From NCBI GenBank assembly GCA_905182165.1, contig CAJJAK010000002.1, positions 124,001 to 188,000 on the forward strand: a stretch of DNA of 64,000 nucleotides. Direction: 5' to 3'. The notes beneath the pieces were generated by a model that was not told the origin of the DNA, did no database searches, and saw nothing but the letters and a program-made list of their open reading frames with translations. Below are positions 38,839 to 47,446 of this stretch, one piece after another. This DNA is from an uncultured Paracoccaceae bacterium. Lineage in GTDB: Bacteria > Pseudomonadota > Alphaproteobacteria > Rhodobacterales > Rhodobacteraceae. How positions within the stretch are numbered: the stretch's first letter is position 1; each line of letters starts with the position of its first letter. The position numbers and the translations under genes were made by a program.

Positions 38839-41081
38839 TGGCGCTAGATAATCAAAAAAACCGAGAATTCAAAGTAGTTGGAACGCGTCCCAATAGGCCT
38901 GATGGTCTCGATAAAGTAACTGGTCGCGCAAAATTTGGAGCCGATGCCTACGCAACTGGCATGCTGCATGCTGCGATACTCAGATCTCCTCATGCTCACG
39001 CCAAAATATTGAATATAAATACACAAAAAGCAGAAGCATTAAAGGGTGTTAAAGCAGTTGTGACACGTAAAGATTTTTCAACCTCTGTCACTGGAGAGAA
39101 TTGGAACATATTAGAAAATGTCATGGCGGGCGATACAGCACTATATGACGGCCACGCAATTGCTGCCATTGCCGCAACATCATCGCTTATTGCAAGAGAT
39201 GCAATAAAACTAATTGAAATTACATACGACATTATACCCCATGTTACAGACGTTGACAAAGCGATGGAAAGTGGTGCTCCAATTATCAGAGCGAATGCAG
39301 GAGATGGCTCAGTTCCAAAAGGTATGCACCCAAATGTTGTACGCTATCACGAAAGTGGCCATGGCGATCTGGAAGTGGGTTTTTCTTCAGCTGATCTTGT
39401 TATTGAAGATACTTTCAAAACAGAGGCTACCCATCAAGGATATATAGAACCCCACGCTTGTCTTGCTCAATTAGGTGGCGATGGAAAAGGCGAATTATGG
39501 TGTTGCACTCAAGGGCATTTTCAGGTGCAAAAAGTCTGCGCTGCGCTCCTGGATATTGAAACAAGTGCATTGCGCGTTACCGCCTCAGAAATTGGCGGTG
39601 GCTTTGGTGGCAAAACAGCCATTTTTATTGAACCTGTGGCGCTAGCTTTATCACGTAAAACTAACAGACCAGTTAAATTAGTTATGAGTAGGTCAGAAGT
39701 ATTTAGAGCAACTGGACCGACGTCTTCTACTTCTATGGATATTAAAATTGGTATGAAGAAAGATGGTACTATCACAGCAGGTTCAGGGGTTTTTAGATTA
39801 CAAGGTGGCGCATTTCCAGGCGCTCCAATGGAATTTACGGCCATGTGCGCGTTTGCACCATATAATTTACAAAATGTTCAGCAAATAGGATATGATGTAC
39901 TTAATAATAGACCCAAACAAGCTGCATACAGAGCACCTGGCTCTCCAATGGCTGCATTTGCAGTCGAGTCAGTAATTGATGAATTATGTAACCAACTAAA
40001 GCTTGATCCAATAGAGGTGAGATTGAAGAACGCCTCAAAAGAGGGTACTAAAGCAAGTTTTGGACCTAAATGGGATCGAATAGGTCTAGTAGAATGTTTA
40101 GAAAGTGCAAAAAATCATCCCCATTACTCTTCACCTTTACTTGAGGGCCAGGGGCGCGGAATATCCTCAGGTTTTTGGTTTAACCACGGAGGTGAAACTG
40201 CTGTTACTTTAGCTTTATCAGAAGACGGTACTGCTGCTCTCTCAGTTGGGACGCCTGATATTGGAGGAAGTCGTGCATCAATGTGTCAATTTGTGGCCGA
40301 AGAATTGGGAATACCTTATGAAAAAATCAGAACAACCATCGCTGATACAGCTACGCTAGGATATAATGAGATTAGCCACGGAAGCCGTGTTACTTATGCG
40401 ACTGGTCTAGCTACCATAAAAGCCGCTCAAGATGCGATCAAAAAACTCTGTGCTAGAGCTGCTAATAAATGGGGAATAGATGAAGATGCAGTTATATGGG
40501 AAGATGGATGCGCCAAACCATCGGGACCAAATGCGGGTAGCTTTGAACCGATGCCTCTTGCTGAAATCACAAAGAAAATGGGTAAAACTGGCGGACCAAT
40601 TGTTGGGCACTTTGAGGCTACTCCAGAGGGTGCTGGAGTTAGTTTTGCCACTCATATTGTTGATGCAGAAGTTGATCCAGAAACAGGGAAAACTAAAATT
40701 ATTAGATACACCGTAATACAAGATGCTGGCAAAGCGATTCATCCCTCATACGTTGAAGGCCAATACCAAGGTGGCGCAGCGCAAGGCATTGGGTGGGCTT
40801 TAAATGAGGAATATATTTATGGTGAAGATGGCCGTTTACAAAATAGTGGATTTCTTGATTACCGCATTCCAGTAGCATCCGACTTACCAATGATTGATAC
40901 TGTAATTGTAGAAGTTCCAAATCCAGGTCATCCTTATGGCGTAAGGGGCGTTGGAGAAACATCAATCTGCCCACCTTTAGCAGCAATTGCGAACGCAGTG
41001 TCAAATGCCGCTGGTGTGAGACTCAAGGAACTCCCTATGTCTCCTGTAAGAATACTGGAGGCGTTAGAAGATAAAGCATAA
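38838..41081 (+). CDS. Molybdopterin-binding large subunit, xanthine dehydrogenase/aldehyde oxidase family
   Basis: Catalytic subunit with the Mo-pterin cofactor, 747 residues. Seen in order: RPDGLDKVTGRAKFGADA, the cofactor motif EIGGGFGGKTAIFIEP, AAYRAPGSPMAAFAVES, GTPDIGGSRASMCQFVAEEL, and the catalytic Glu in RGVGETSICPP. The AYRAPG sequence rather than AYxCSFR argues against a form I CO dehydrogenase; hydroxylation of a purine, aldehyde or N-heterocycle is more likely. The substrate is not known. The divergent M19 operon may share it. Confidence 0.92.
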   Translation: MALDNQKNREFKVVGTRPNRPDGLDKVTGRAKFGADAYATGMLHAAILRSPHAHAKILNINTQKAEALKGVKAVVTRKDFSTSVTGENWNILENVMAGDTALYDGHAIAAIAATSSLIARDAIKLIEITYDIIPHVTDVDKAMESGAPIIRANAGDGSVPKGMHPNVVRYHESGHGDLEVGFSSADLVIEDTFKTEATHQGYIEPHACLAQLGGDGKGELWCCTQGHFQVQKVCAALLDIETSALRVTASEIGGGFGGKTAIFIEPVALALSRKTNRPVKLVMSRSEVFRATGPTSSTSMDIKIGMKKDGTITAGSGVFRLQGGAFPGAPMEFTAMCAFAPYNLQNVQQIGYDVLNNRPKQAAYRAPGSPMAAFAVESVIDELCNQLKLDPIEVRLKNASKEGTKASFGPKWDRIGLVECLESAKNHPHYSSPLLEGQGRGISSGFWFNHGGETAVTLALSEDGTAALSVGTPDIGGSRASMCQFVAEELGIPYEKIRTTIADTATLGYNEISHGSRVTYATGLATIKAAQDAIKKLCARAANKWGIDEDAVIWEDGCAKPSGPNAGSFEPMPLAEITKKMGKTGGPIVGHFEATPEGAGVSFATHIVDAEVDPETGKTKIIRYTVIQDAGKAIHPSYVEGQYQGGAAQGIGWALNEEYIYGEDGRLQNSGFLDYRIPVASDLPMIDTVIVEVPNPGHPYGVRGVGETSICPPLAAIANAVSNAAGVRLKELPMSPVRILEALEDKA

Positions 41082-41082
41082 A

Positions 41083-41325
41083 CTGAAGATAAATCTCTGG
41101 TCTGGTTTGAAACATCATACTGGTGGTTTAACCGAAGTGGATCTTTATGCAAATAATACAGGCGAGTTATTAATTGCCCTAGTTGAAAAGTATCCTGCTT
41201 TAAAGCATGCAGTCGATGCTGGTGTATCGGTAGTCATTGACGGAAAGGTTATGGCCTATAGCTTAAATGAACCAGTACATAGTGAAAATGAAATATACCT
41301 TTTACAGCGCATAAAAGGTGGTTAG
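41083..41325 (+). CDS. MoaD/ThiS-like protein, apparently CTG start
   Basis: Small ubiquitin-fold sulfur carrier of about 80 residues ending in the functional Gly-Gly (LLQRIKGG). ELLIALVEKYPALKHAVDAG and VVIDGKVMAYSLNEPV fit MoaD. A TTG at 41107 is the first standard start, but the first beta-strand typical of the family (KINLWSGLKHHTGG) lies upstream in frame, beginning at a CTG at 41083, one base after the large-subunit stop. So the gene probably starts with CTG or has lost its ATG by mutation. Probably supports molybdopterin synthesis for this enzyme. Confidence 0.75.
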   Translation: MKINLWSGLKHHTGGLTEVDLYANNTGELLIALVEKYPALKHAVDAGVSVVIDGKVMAYSLNEPVHSENEIYLLQRIKGG

Positions 41326-41339
41326 AACGCAAAATTTCT

Positions 41340-41396
41340 TAAAGTTAACAATAAATACAGATGCTTATTTAGTTGTAAAATTACAAAAGCGATCCA
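41340..41396. repeat. Diverged left-end copy of the island repeat
   Basis: The stretch ACAGATGCTTATTT followed by TAAAATTACAAAAGCGATCC aligns with the second half of the other copies (ACAGATACTTATTT, TAAAATATAAAAGCGGTCC). The tRNA-Leu-like core is not recognisable here. It marks the left edge of the composition change, directly after the native MoaD-like gene. Confidence 0.55.
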
Positions 41397-41503
41397 ACTT
41401 AATTAAGGTAGGATTAATGGTTCGACAAAAAGGGAAGTTTATAGCGCAGTAGCTAGCATATTTATCATATTATTCATTTAGGTATGATAGGGAATCTAAA
41501 CTT

Positions 41504-43537
41504 ATGAAAAAACACCGCACTGATCCATTATTTGAACCTTTAATCATCAAAGGCCTCACTCTTCGTAACCGCATCATGTCTACAAGCCATGCTAGCGGTT
41601 TGGGGGATGAAAACCATATGCCTGGTGAAGCCTATCAACGGTACCATCTGGAAAAAGCCCGTGGCGGTTTAGCTTTAACGATGTTTGGTGGGTCCTCATA
41701 TGTTTCTGAGGATTCACTTTGGGCTTCTGGGCAACTTAATATCTCAACCGACCTGATTATCCCTCATCTTCAGCAATTTTCTGAGAGTATTCATGCTGAG
41801 GGTGCAGCTATAATGATTCAGGTCACACATTTAGGTCGTAGAGCGGAGTCCAATACTCAAAATTGGTTGCCTGCGATAGCACCTTCCTCCGTGCGTGAAA
41901 TAGGCCATCGGGCAATTCCCCGAGAAATGGATCAGCAAGATATCCAACGCGTTGTGAAGGTGATGGGCGAAGCAGCTTATCGAGCAAAAGAAGGCGGCTT
42001 GGATGGACTCGAAACTATGGCCCATGGTCACCTGATTGGACAATTTCTATCGCCAGCTACAAATAAGAGGAGTGATGAATATGGCGGCAATCTTGAGAAT
42101 CGTTGCCGCTTTGGTCTGATGGTTCACGAGGAGATCCGTCAGCAGGTTGGCGACGACTTTATTGTTGGTATGCGTATGAGCATTGATGAAAGTGCTGGTG
42201 GCGGATCAGATTTTGAAGAAAGCCTTCAAATTGCCCAAATTTTCGAGCGTGAGGGGTTTTTGGATTTCTTCAACCTAAACTATGGGGGTATCGATACCGA
42301 ACGAGCACTAGCAACCCAATCCATGCCTGGCATGTCAGTTCCATCAGCACCATGGCTTGAACCCATAGGAGCCTTCAAGCAGGAAGTGCACCTCCCAGTT
42401 TTTCATGCTGCTAAAATTGCAGATATTGCGACTGCTCGCCACGCAATTCATGAAGGTTTGCTCGATATGGTAGCGATGACGCGGGCACACATTGCCGACC
42501 CGAACATAGTTGCCAAGATTCAACGCGGTGACGAGCATCGGATCCGCCCGTGCGTTGGTGCCTCAGTGTGTATGGGAGAACAGCGCCCAACATGCATGCA
42601 TAACCCTGCTACAGGACGCGAACGCTATTGGCCGCAGAAGATCAAACGCTCTAACGAACCACAAAAAAAGATTGTCGTTGTTGGTGGTGGGCCTGCTGGA
42701 CTCGAAGCTGCACGTATATCTGCCGAACGAGGCCATGAAGTTGTGTTATTTGAAGCATCCAGCGCTCTTGGCGGTCAACTTCGTATGGCAACTGGAGTCG
42801 AATGGCGCAAAGACATGCAGAGTTTGATCGATTGGCGAAAAAATGAGCTTGCTGTTCTGGGTGTAGATGTTCGTCTTAACATCCTTGCGGAAGCAGACAA
42901 GGTGCTTACCGAAACTCCAAAAGTCGTAATAATAGCAACAGGCGGCGTACCAGGAACTGGTTGGATCGAAGGTGCAGAACTTTGTACAGATCCCTGGGAC
43001 GTTATCACAAAGGCAGTTAAGCCAACTGGGCGCGTCATAATTTTTGATGGAACTGGCCGCCATGTCGGGCCAACACTTGCTGAACACGTGCATGGTAATG
43101 CTTCTTCACTGACTTACCTTATGGTGGACGACATTTTATCAAAGGAACTCACTTATGGTGAACGCATCATTTGGCGCCAACGGTTCGCCAAAATGGGTAT
43201 TCATCCAAAGGGAGAACAAACACTCAAAAGTGTAAAGGCTAATGGAAACGCTCTTGAGGTGACTTGCGTTAGTGAGCTTACTGGCAAAATCTGGATAACC
43301 ACAGCTGATGTAGTGATTGCCGATACGGGTACGGTTCCAGTGGATGATTTGTTCCGAAAACTTCAACAGAACTCTAACAATAATGGGATAACAGATGTTT
43401 CTGCGTTCCTGTCTGGAAAAAATCAATTGGATATGGACAAACCTGGGATGAGCTTATTCCGGATTGGAGATGCATTATCCAGTCGCAATGTTGCAGCAGC
43501 TATGTTCGATGCCTTACGGCTCTGTCATAGGTTGTGA
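41504..43537 (+). CDS. TMADH/old-yellow-enzyme family N-demethylase-like flavoprotein
   Basis: 677 residues with an N-terminal FMN TIM barrel (LFEPLIIKGLTLRNRIMSTS, IQVTHLGRRAES, DGLETMAHGHLIGQFLSP), then a Cys-rich site and a C-terminal FAD/NAD domain (IVVVGGGPAGLEAARISAE, about 390-408). The domain order matches trimethylamine dehydrogenase, dienoyl-CoA reductase and N-methylproline/stachydrine demethylases; the last group is my best guess. The 4Fe-4S region (350-364) reads CVGASVCMGEQRPTC, so the usual second cysteine is Ala and the final spacing is short. First gene of the island; a dehydrogenase follows directly. Confidence 0.8.
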   Translation: MKKHRTDPLFEPLIIKGLTLRNRIMSTSHASGLGDENHMPGEAYQRYHLEKARGGLALTMFGGSSYVSEDSLWASGQLNISTDLIIPHLQQFSESIHAEGAAIMIQVTHLGRRAESNTQNWLPAIAPSSVREIGHRAIPREMDQQDIQRVVKVMGEAAYRAKEGGLDGLETMAHGHLIGQFLSPATNKRSDEYGGNLENRCRFGLMVHEEIRQQVGDDFIVGMRMSIDESAGGGSDFEESLQIAQIFEREGFLDFFNLNYGGIDTERALATQSMPGMSVPSAPWLEPIGAFKQEVHLPVFHAAKIADIATARHAIHEGLLDMVAMTRAHIADPNIVAKIQRGDEHRIRPCVGASVCMGEQRPTCMHNPATGRERYWPQKIKRSNEPQKKIVVVGGGPAGLEAARISAERGHEVVLFEASSALGGQLRMATGVEWRKDMQSLIDWRKNELAVLGVDVRLNILAEADKVLTETPKVVIIATGGVPGTGWIEGAELCTDPWDVITKAVKPTGRVIIFDGTGRHVGPTLAEHVHGNASSLTYLMVDDILSKELTYGERIIWRQRFAKMGIHPKGEQTLKSVKANGNALEVTCVSELTGKIWITTADVVIADTGTVPVDDLFRKLQQNSNNNGITDVSAFLSGKNQLDMDKPGMSLFRIGDALSSRNVAAAMFDALRLCHRL

Positions 43538-43557
43538 GTAGTCATAAGGAAAACCAC

Positions 43558-44573
43558 ATGCCCACAAATATCAAGATCACTGAGCTGACCAAGTTTCTTA
43601 ACCGCTGCTTTCAAGCCATGGGGGTTTCCAATGAGAACGCAAGTATCATAACCGAGCACCTCGTTGATGCCGAAATGCGCGGGATATATTCCCACGGCAT
43701 TAACCGGCTCGGCTGGTATTTAGACCTCTTCCGAGCTGGAGAACTGGAACCAACTGCTGTCCCCAGTGTAAAAAAGCTATCTGGGAACACTATAGCAGTC
43801 GATGGCAATGGTGGAATTGGTATAGTGGCGATGGATAGTGCCGTTTCTCAATTAATCGAGATGGCTTCTGAAAATCTGATTTCAATGGCAGGAGTTACGA
43901 ACTGCGGTCACACTGGGCGATTAGGGGCATACGCCGAACAAGCAGCAAAAACTGGATGCTTCATGATATGCATGGGTGGAGGTGGTCGTAAAAAATGGGC
44001 AGGCGTGGTTCCATTCGGTGGCATGGAGCGTGTCATGAGCACAAACCCTTTTGCCTTTTCCATGCCGGGGGCGGAGTAGAACCAATCGGTTGTGATTTTG
44101 CCATTTCGACAATCGCATCGGGAAAAATTGCTGTCGCAAAGGCAAACAACGTTTCCTTACCCGAGGGAGCTATTATCGATTCTCATGGTCGAGCCAGTCA
44201 AAACCCTGATGATTTCTATGGCGGTGGGGCTTTGCTGCCAGCAGCAGGACCAAAAGGGAGTGGATTGGGTATCATAGCTGAGCTTGTTGGAGAAGCGATG
44301 CTTGGATCCGCTTTGGAATTCAATTGGTTGATGATCTGCATGCGGGCTGACGCATTCCAGTCATTCGCACAATACAAGGATGCCGCTTCAGCATTTTCCG
44401 AACAAGTGCGCCAAAGTAAGCCGGCACCTGGGTTTGACAAAGTTTTGATGCCGGGCGATCTGGAAGAAAAAAAATACCAAGACTGTGTTGCTGCAGGATA
44501 TGTCAGTGTATCGAACGGGGTCACTAAGGCGTTGATGGATGCTGCGCAGTCAGTCAATCAACCAATTTGGTGA
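43558..44573 (+). CDS. Ldh/malate dehydrogenase family oxidoreductase (frameshifted)
   Basis: NAD(P)-dependent enzyme of the LDH2/MDG2 fold that reduces 2-oxo acids or cyclic imines. The N-terminal part has DAEMRGIYSHGINRLGWYL (catalytic His region) and GVTNCGHTGRLGAYAEQAA. At about 44070 the frame shifts within GCCGGGGGCGG; the second frame resumes with GVEPIGCDFAISTIASGKI and LLPAAGPKGSGLGIIAELV. Corrected length is about 338, normal for the family. ATG 43558 with AAGGA is preferred to a GTG at 43534. Delta1-piperideine/pyrroline-2-carboxylate reductase would fit an N-methylproline route, by inference only. Confidence 0.82.
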
Positions 44574-44639
44574 ACCACACGTTAACCTCCGTACCAAACG
44601 AGATATAGTATTTTTTTGTATCAATGGGTTATCTACTTG

Positions 44640-44750
44640 GTAGAAATGTAAGTGGCGCCCAGAAGAGGACCTCGAGGTTTTCATATTTCCGTTTAATTAT
44701 AGATACTTGTCGCTGCACTAAAATATAAAAGTGGTCCCAAAAGCGGTCTT
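44640..44750. repeat. Island repeat copy A with tRNA-Leu 3'-end-like core
   Basis: Contains TGGCGCCCAGAAGAGG (44653-44668), whose complement CCTCTTCTGGGCGCCA resembles the T stem, acceptor and CCA end of tRNA-Leu. TTAATTATAGATACTT and TAAAATATAAAAGTGGTCCC follow, then a second GCGGTC, matching copies B and C. It separates the demethylase/Ldh block from the MttB block. Confidence 0.75.
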
Positions 44751-44813
44751 CCTGAAATGAAAGCTGACCAACCGTTTGCACAATTATTTCCAATTTGAAC
44801 TGTGCTGCAATCA

Positions 44814-46354
44814 TTATTCCTGCGGGAAAGCACCACCTTTTTGTTTGCGCATTTCAATAAATGCATCAATGTTGCTGGCGGCTGTATCGCCATGGACAGG
44901 GTCTTGAAAATCTTTAAGGTTCTTTGTCCAGATGTCCGTAGCCCGCTGCGTCGAGGTTTTGGCTCCTGCTTCCGTCCATGCGCCAAAGTTCGTCAAGTCA
45001 GAGACAAGTGGTGCGTAGAATGCGGATTGATACCGGTCCATTGTGTGCTGAGTGGCAAAAAAATGTCCGCCGGGTTCAACCTCTGCCAAGGCATCAAACC
45101 CTATCTCAGAGCCATTGCCGGAAGGCTTTACGCATATCTCGGCCATTGTCTGAAGCGCTTCGACGTCGTTGATAAACTTCTCATACCCGAAACTCAGCCC
45201 CCCCTCTAACCATCCAGCTGCGTGGACTGTCAGCGTGGCATTGGCCATCGCCCCGCCCCATATCGCCATGTTCGTTTCATTCGCGGCCTGCATGTCAGCA
45301 GTGTTTGAAGCAGCCCCTGTCGCAGAACGCCACGGCAAGCCGATGTGGCGTGCCAATTGGCCTGCGCCGATCTGCATTTTCACATGCTCTGGCGTTCCAA
45401 ACGCCGGAGAACCTGATTTCATATCCACGTTCGAGCTGAACCCGCCGTAGCTGATTGGTGCACCTGCGCGAGTCAGTTGGGCCAATGTGATGCCTGTAAG
45501 CGCTTCGGCGTGTTGCAAGGTTAGCGCTCCGGCCACGGTGATCGGGGCCATTGCGCCCGCCAAGCAGAACGGTGTGATGATGGTCATCTGGCCTGCACGG
45601 GCAAAGTCGATCAACCCTTGGGCCATTGGAATATCTAACATGCGCGGCGAGTTCGAGTTGATAACCGTCGTGGCCCAAACCCCATCCGTAAAATCATCCA
45701 TCGACAGGTTCAGCGCCAAGCGGATCATCTCGAAACTGTCGCTCACCTGCTCGGATCCTCGGGAGTAGACAAACATCGGTTTGTCGCAATGGGTCAGTTG
45801 CGCACGCATCATCTCGAAATGGCGAAACTGTATGGGACGTCTTGAGGTTCAACACAGGGGCCAAGCATGTGGATCACGTCATAGGTCTGCGCCAACTTCA
45901 ATGTCTCGACATAGGCTTCCAGATCACCCGGCCTGCGACCGCGATTGAGGTCGGTCGCATTCGGGCAACCCGCACCCGCCATGAACAACATCGCGCCGTT
46001 CTCATATGTTAGCGCGCGCTTGGGATTCGCGGCTCGCAAGCGAATGGACGCAGGCGCGGTTTGCAAAGCAGCGGTAACGATATCGCGCCCCACGAACACC
46101 ATTTCATCCTCAACGCGTGCGCCCGCCTTCTGGAAAATATTACGGGCCTCGGGCAGCAGAACCTTGATGCCCAGTTCTTCAATCACCCGCAGGGCGGTAT
46201 TGTGGATGTTTGCGATCTCGTCGTCAGAAAACACGGCTTGGGGCTGAAACGGGTGACGCAGGTTCACATAATCCGTTGCACGCACTGGCTTTGCCGCATC
46301 TGATTGAGCCCGACGGCGTCCGCCTGATCTGCGCGGTTTGTTTTCCCGAAGCAT
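44814..46354 (-). CDS. Trimethylamine methyltransferase (MttB) family protein, non-pyrrolysine (frameshifted)
   Basis: COG5598-type corrinoid methyltransferase homologue; non-pyrrolysine members demethylate quaternary amines such as glycine betaine. The N-terminal frame (46354 to about 45810) has RHPFQPQAVFSDDEIANIH and AGAGCPNATDLNRGRRPGD. The C-terminal frame has WATTVINSNSPRMLDIPMAQ, GLPWRSATGAASNTADMQAA and ending HGDTAASNIDAFIEMRKQ. The frames overlap by four bases and one indel joins PYSF with RHFEMMRAQL-like sequence. There is no in-frame amber codon. Visibly GC-rich. Directly downstream of its likely tetR regulator, one base apart. Confidence 0.87.
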
Positions 46355-46355
46355 C

Positions 46356-47015
46356 TTAATTCCCTTTCGTGGGAGTGGGTTTACTAAAGGCGATCCAATC
46401 CTGCCGAAACGATGATCCAACCTCTGCGTCTAGAACCTTTCCCGTAAAGGCAAAAAAATAATCATCAATCATCGACATGCGTTCTTCCATGACTTCATCG
46501 GGGTTCATCGCAAAATATCCCACTTGCGCAAAATACAGAATGCGCGCTCGCACGGTAGCCTCTTGTGGTACATAGTCGAACCGTTCGAACAGTGCGGCGA
46601 TGACAGAGATCCTGTTGGTATCCTCACTCCTCACCACCTTAAGCACGCGCTTGTCGAGGCGTGCCCAGTCCCGCACTGCTTGTTCCAATGGTGAGCTGAA
46701 ATTATCTGGATTGGTCCAAACGGCAAAGAAAGACAGCACGCCACGATCCAGACTGTCTGCACTATCCAGAACCTGTGTGATGCGCTGGCCGTTCACGGCG
46801 GACCATTCGTTCATTAAGCCATCCAGCAATTCCTGACGTGATTTGAAATGCCAGTAAAAGCTGCCTCTGCTTGCGCCAAGAGATGTTGCAAGGCGTGTGA
46901 TCTGAACCGAAGCAATGCCATCTTTGATCAAACACAAAAGCGCCGCTCGCAACCAGTCGACTCTGCCTAACTGTGGGACTGTAGGAGTTTCTGTTTGGAT
47001 TTTGAAAGTAATCAT
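46356..47015 (-). CDS. TetR/AcrR family transcriptional regulator
   Basis: About 219 residues from ATG 47015; a longer open frame extends across the divergent promoter but lacks family similarity. The helix-turn-helix is clear: LRAALLCLIKDGIASVQITRLATSLGASRGSFYWHFKSRQELLDGL, broken here as separate helices at about residues 20-65, with the diagnostic GSFYWHFKSRQELL. The C-terminal ligand domain is not diagnostic. Its stop is one base from the mttB start, and it is divergent from the cupin/FAD-oxidase pair, so it probably controls both. Confidence 0.88.
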   Translation of the reverse strand: MITFKIQTETPTVPQLGRVDWLRAALLCLIKDGIASVQITRLATSLGASRGSFYWHFKSRQELLDGLMNEWSAVNGQRITQVLDSADSLDRGVLSFFAVWTNPDNFSSPLEQAVRDWARLDKRVLKVVRSEDTNRISVIAALFERFDYVPQEATVRARILYFAQVGYFAMNPDEVMEERMSMIDDYFFAFTGKVLDAEVGSSFRQDWIAFSKPTPTKGN

Positions 47016-47048
47016 GTGACTAAACATACACACTTGTTCGGTGGCAAT

Positions 47049-47065
47049 CAATCCTGTATGGATTG
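47049..47065. promoter_or_regulatory. Candidate TetR operator
   Basis: A perfect inverted repeat CAATCC-TGTAT-GGATTG in the 77-base gap between the divergent tetR and cupin starts, extended by GGCAATC/GATTGCC on the outer arms. Location and symmetry fit an autoregulatory TetR-family operator. No direct evidence. Confidence 0.5.
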
Positions 47066-47092
47066 CCTTGTTCAATCTAGGAGGGCCAGTTA

Positions 47093-47446
47093 ATGAATAA
47101 AAGTCTACCAAGGGTGCATCGATTTGCAAATTTGCAATTCCAACCAAGATTTGAATACGGTGATCAAGCCGCAGCAATTCAAGTTTGTGGTGCTGAGGAT
47201 ATGTCGGAACTTGCATCAGGATATGGTCGCCTAACCAATGCGCGGTTCCCATGGACGATAAAATATGACGAAATACTTATCGTGTTAGAGGGTGAACTTA
47301 CAGTACATGCGAATGGCACTTCTTTAACCGCAGGCCAATTTGATTCAATTTGGCTGCCCAAAGGAACGAGTTTGGAATACGAAGCTGAAAATGCATTGAT
47401 TGTATATGCCATTCATCCAGCAAATTGGGCTGAGAATGAAAATTGA
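47093..47446 (+). CDS. Cupin domain protein (EutQ-like)
   Basis: A 117-residue single beta-barrel. The conserved cupin sequences are FPWTIKYDEILIVLEGELTV (motif 1, with few His ligands) and DSIWLPKGTSLEYEAENALI (motif 2). The barrel resembles the DUF861/EutQ group. AGGAGGG lies 8-14 bases before the ATG. It overlaps the FAD oxidoreductase gene by 11 bases. A role in binding or modifying a small amine is possible but not shown. Confidence 0.8.
   Translation: MNKSLPRVHRFANLQFQPRFEYGDQAAAIQVCGAEDMSELASGYGRLTNARFPWTIKYDEILIVLEGELTVHANGTSLTAGQFDSIWLPKGTSLEYEAENALIVYAIHPANWAENEN

Noticed and set aside
38838..41081. Carbon monoxide dehydrogenase (coxL)
   Set aside because: The active-site loop reads AYRAPG rather than the AYxCSFR of form I enzymes.
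44814..46354. Pyrrolysine-containing trimethylamine methyltransferase
   Set aside because: No in-frame amber codon at the expected place; the only break is a frameshift near 45810.
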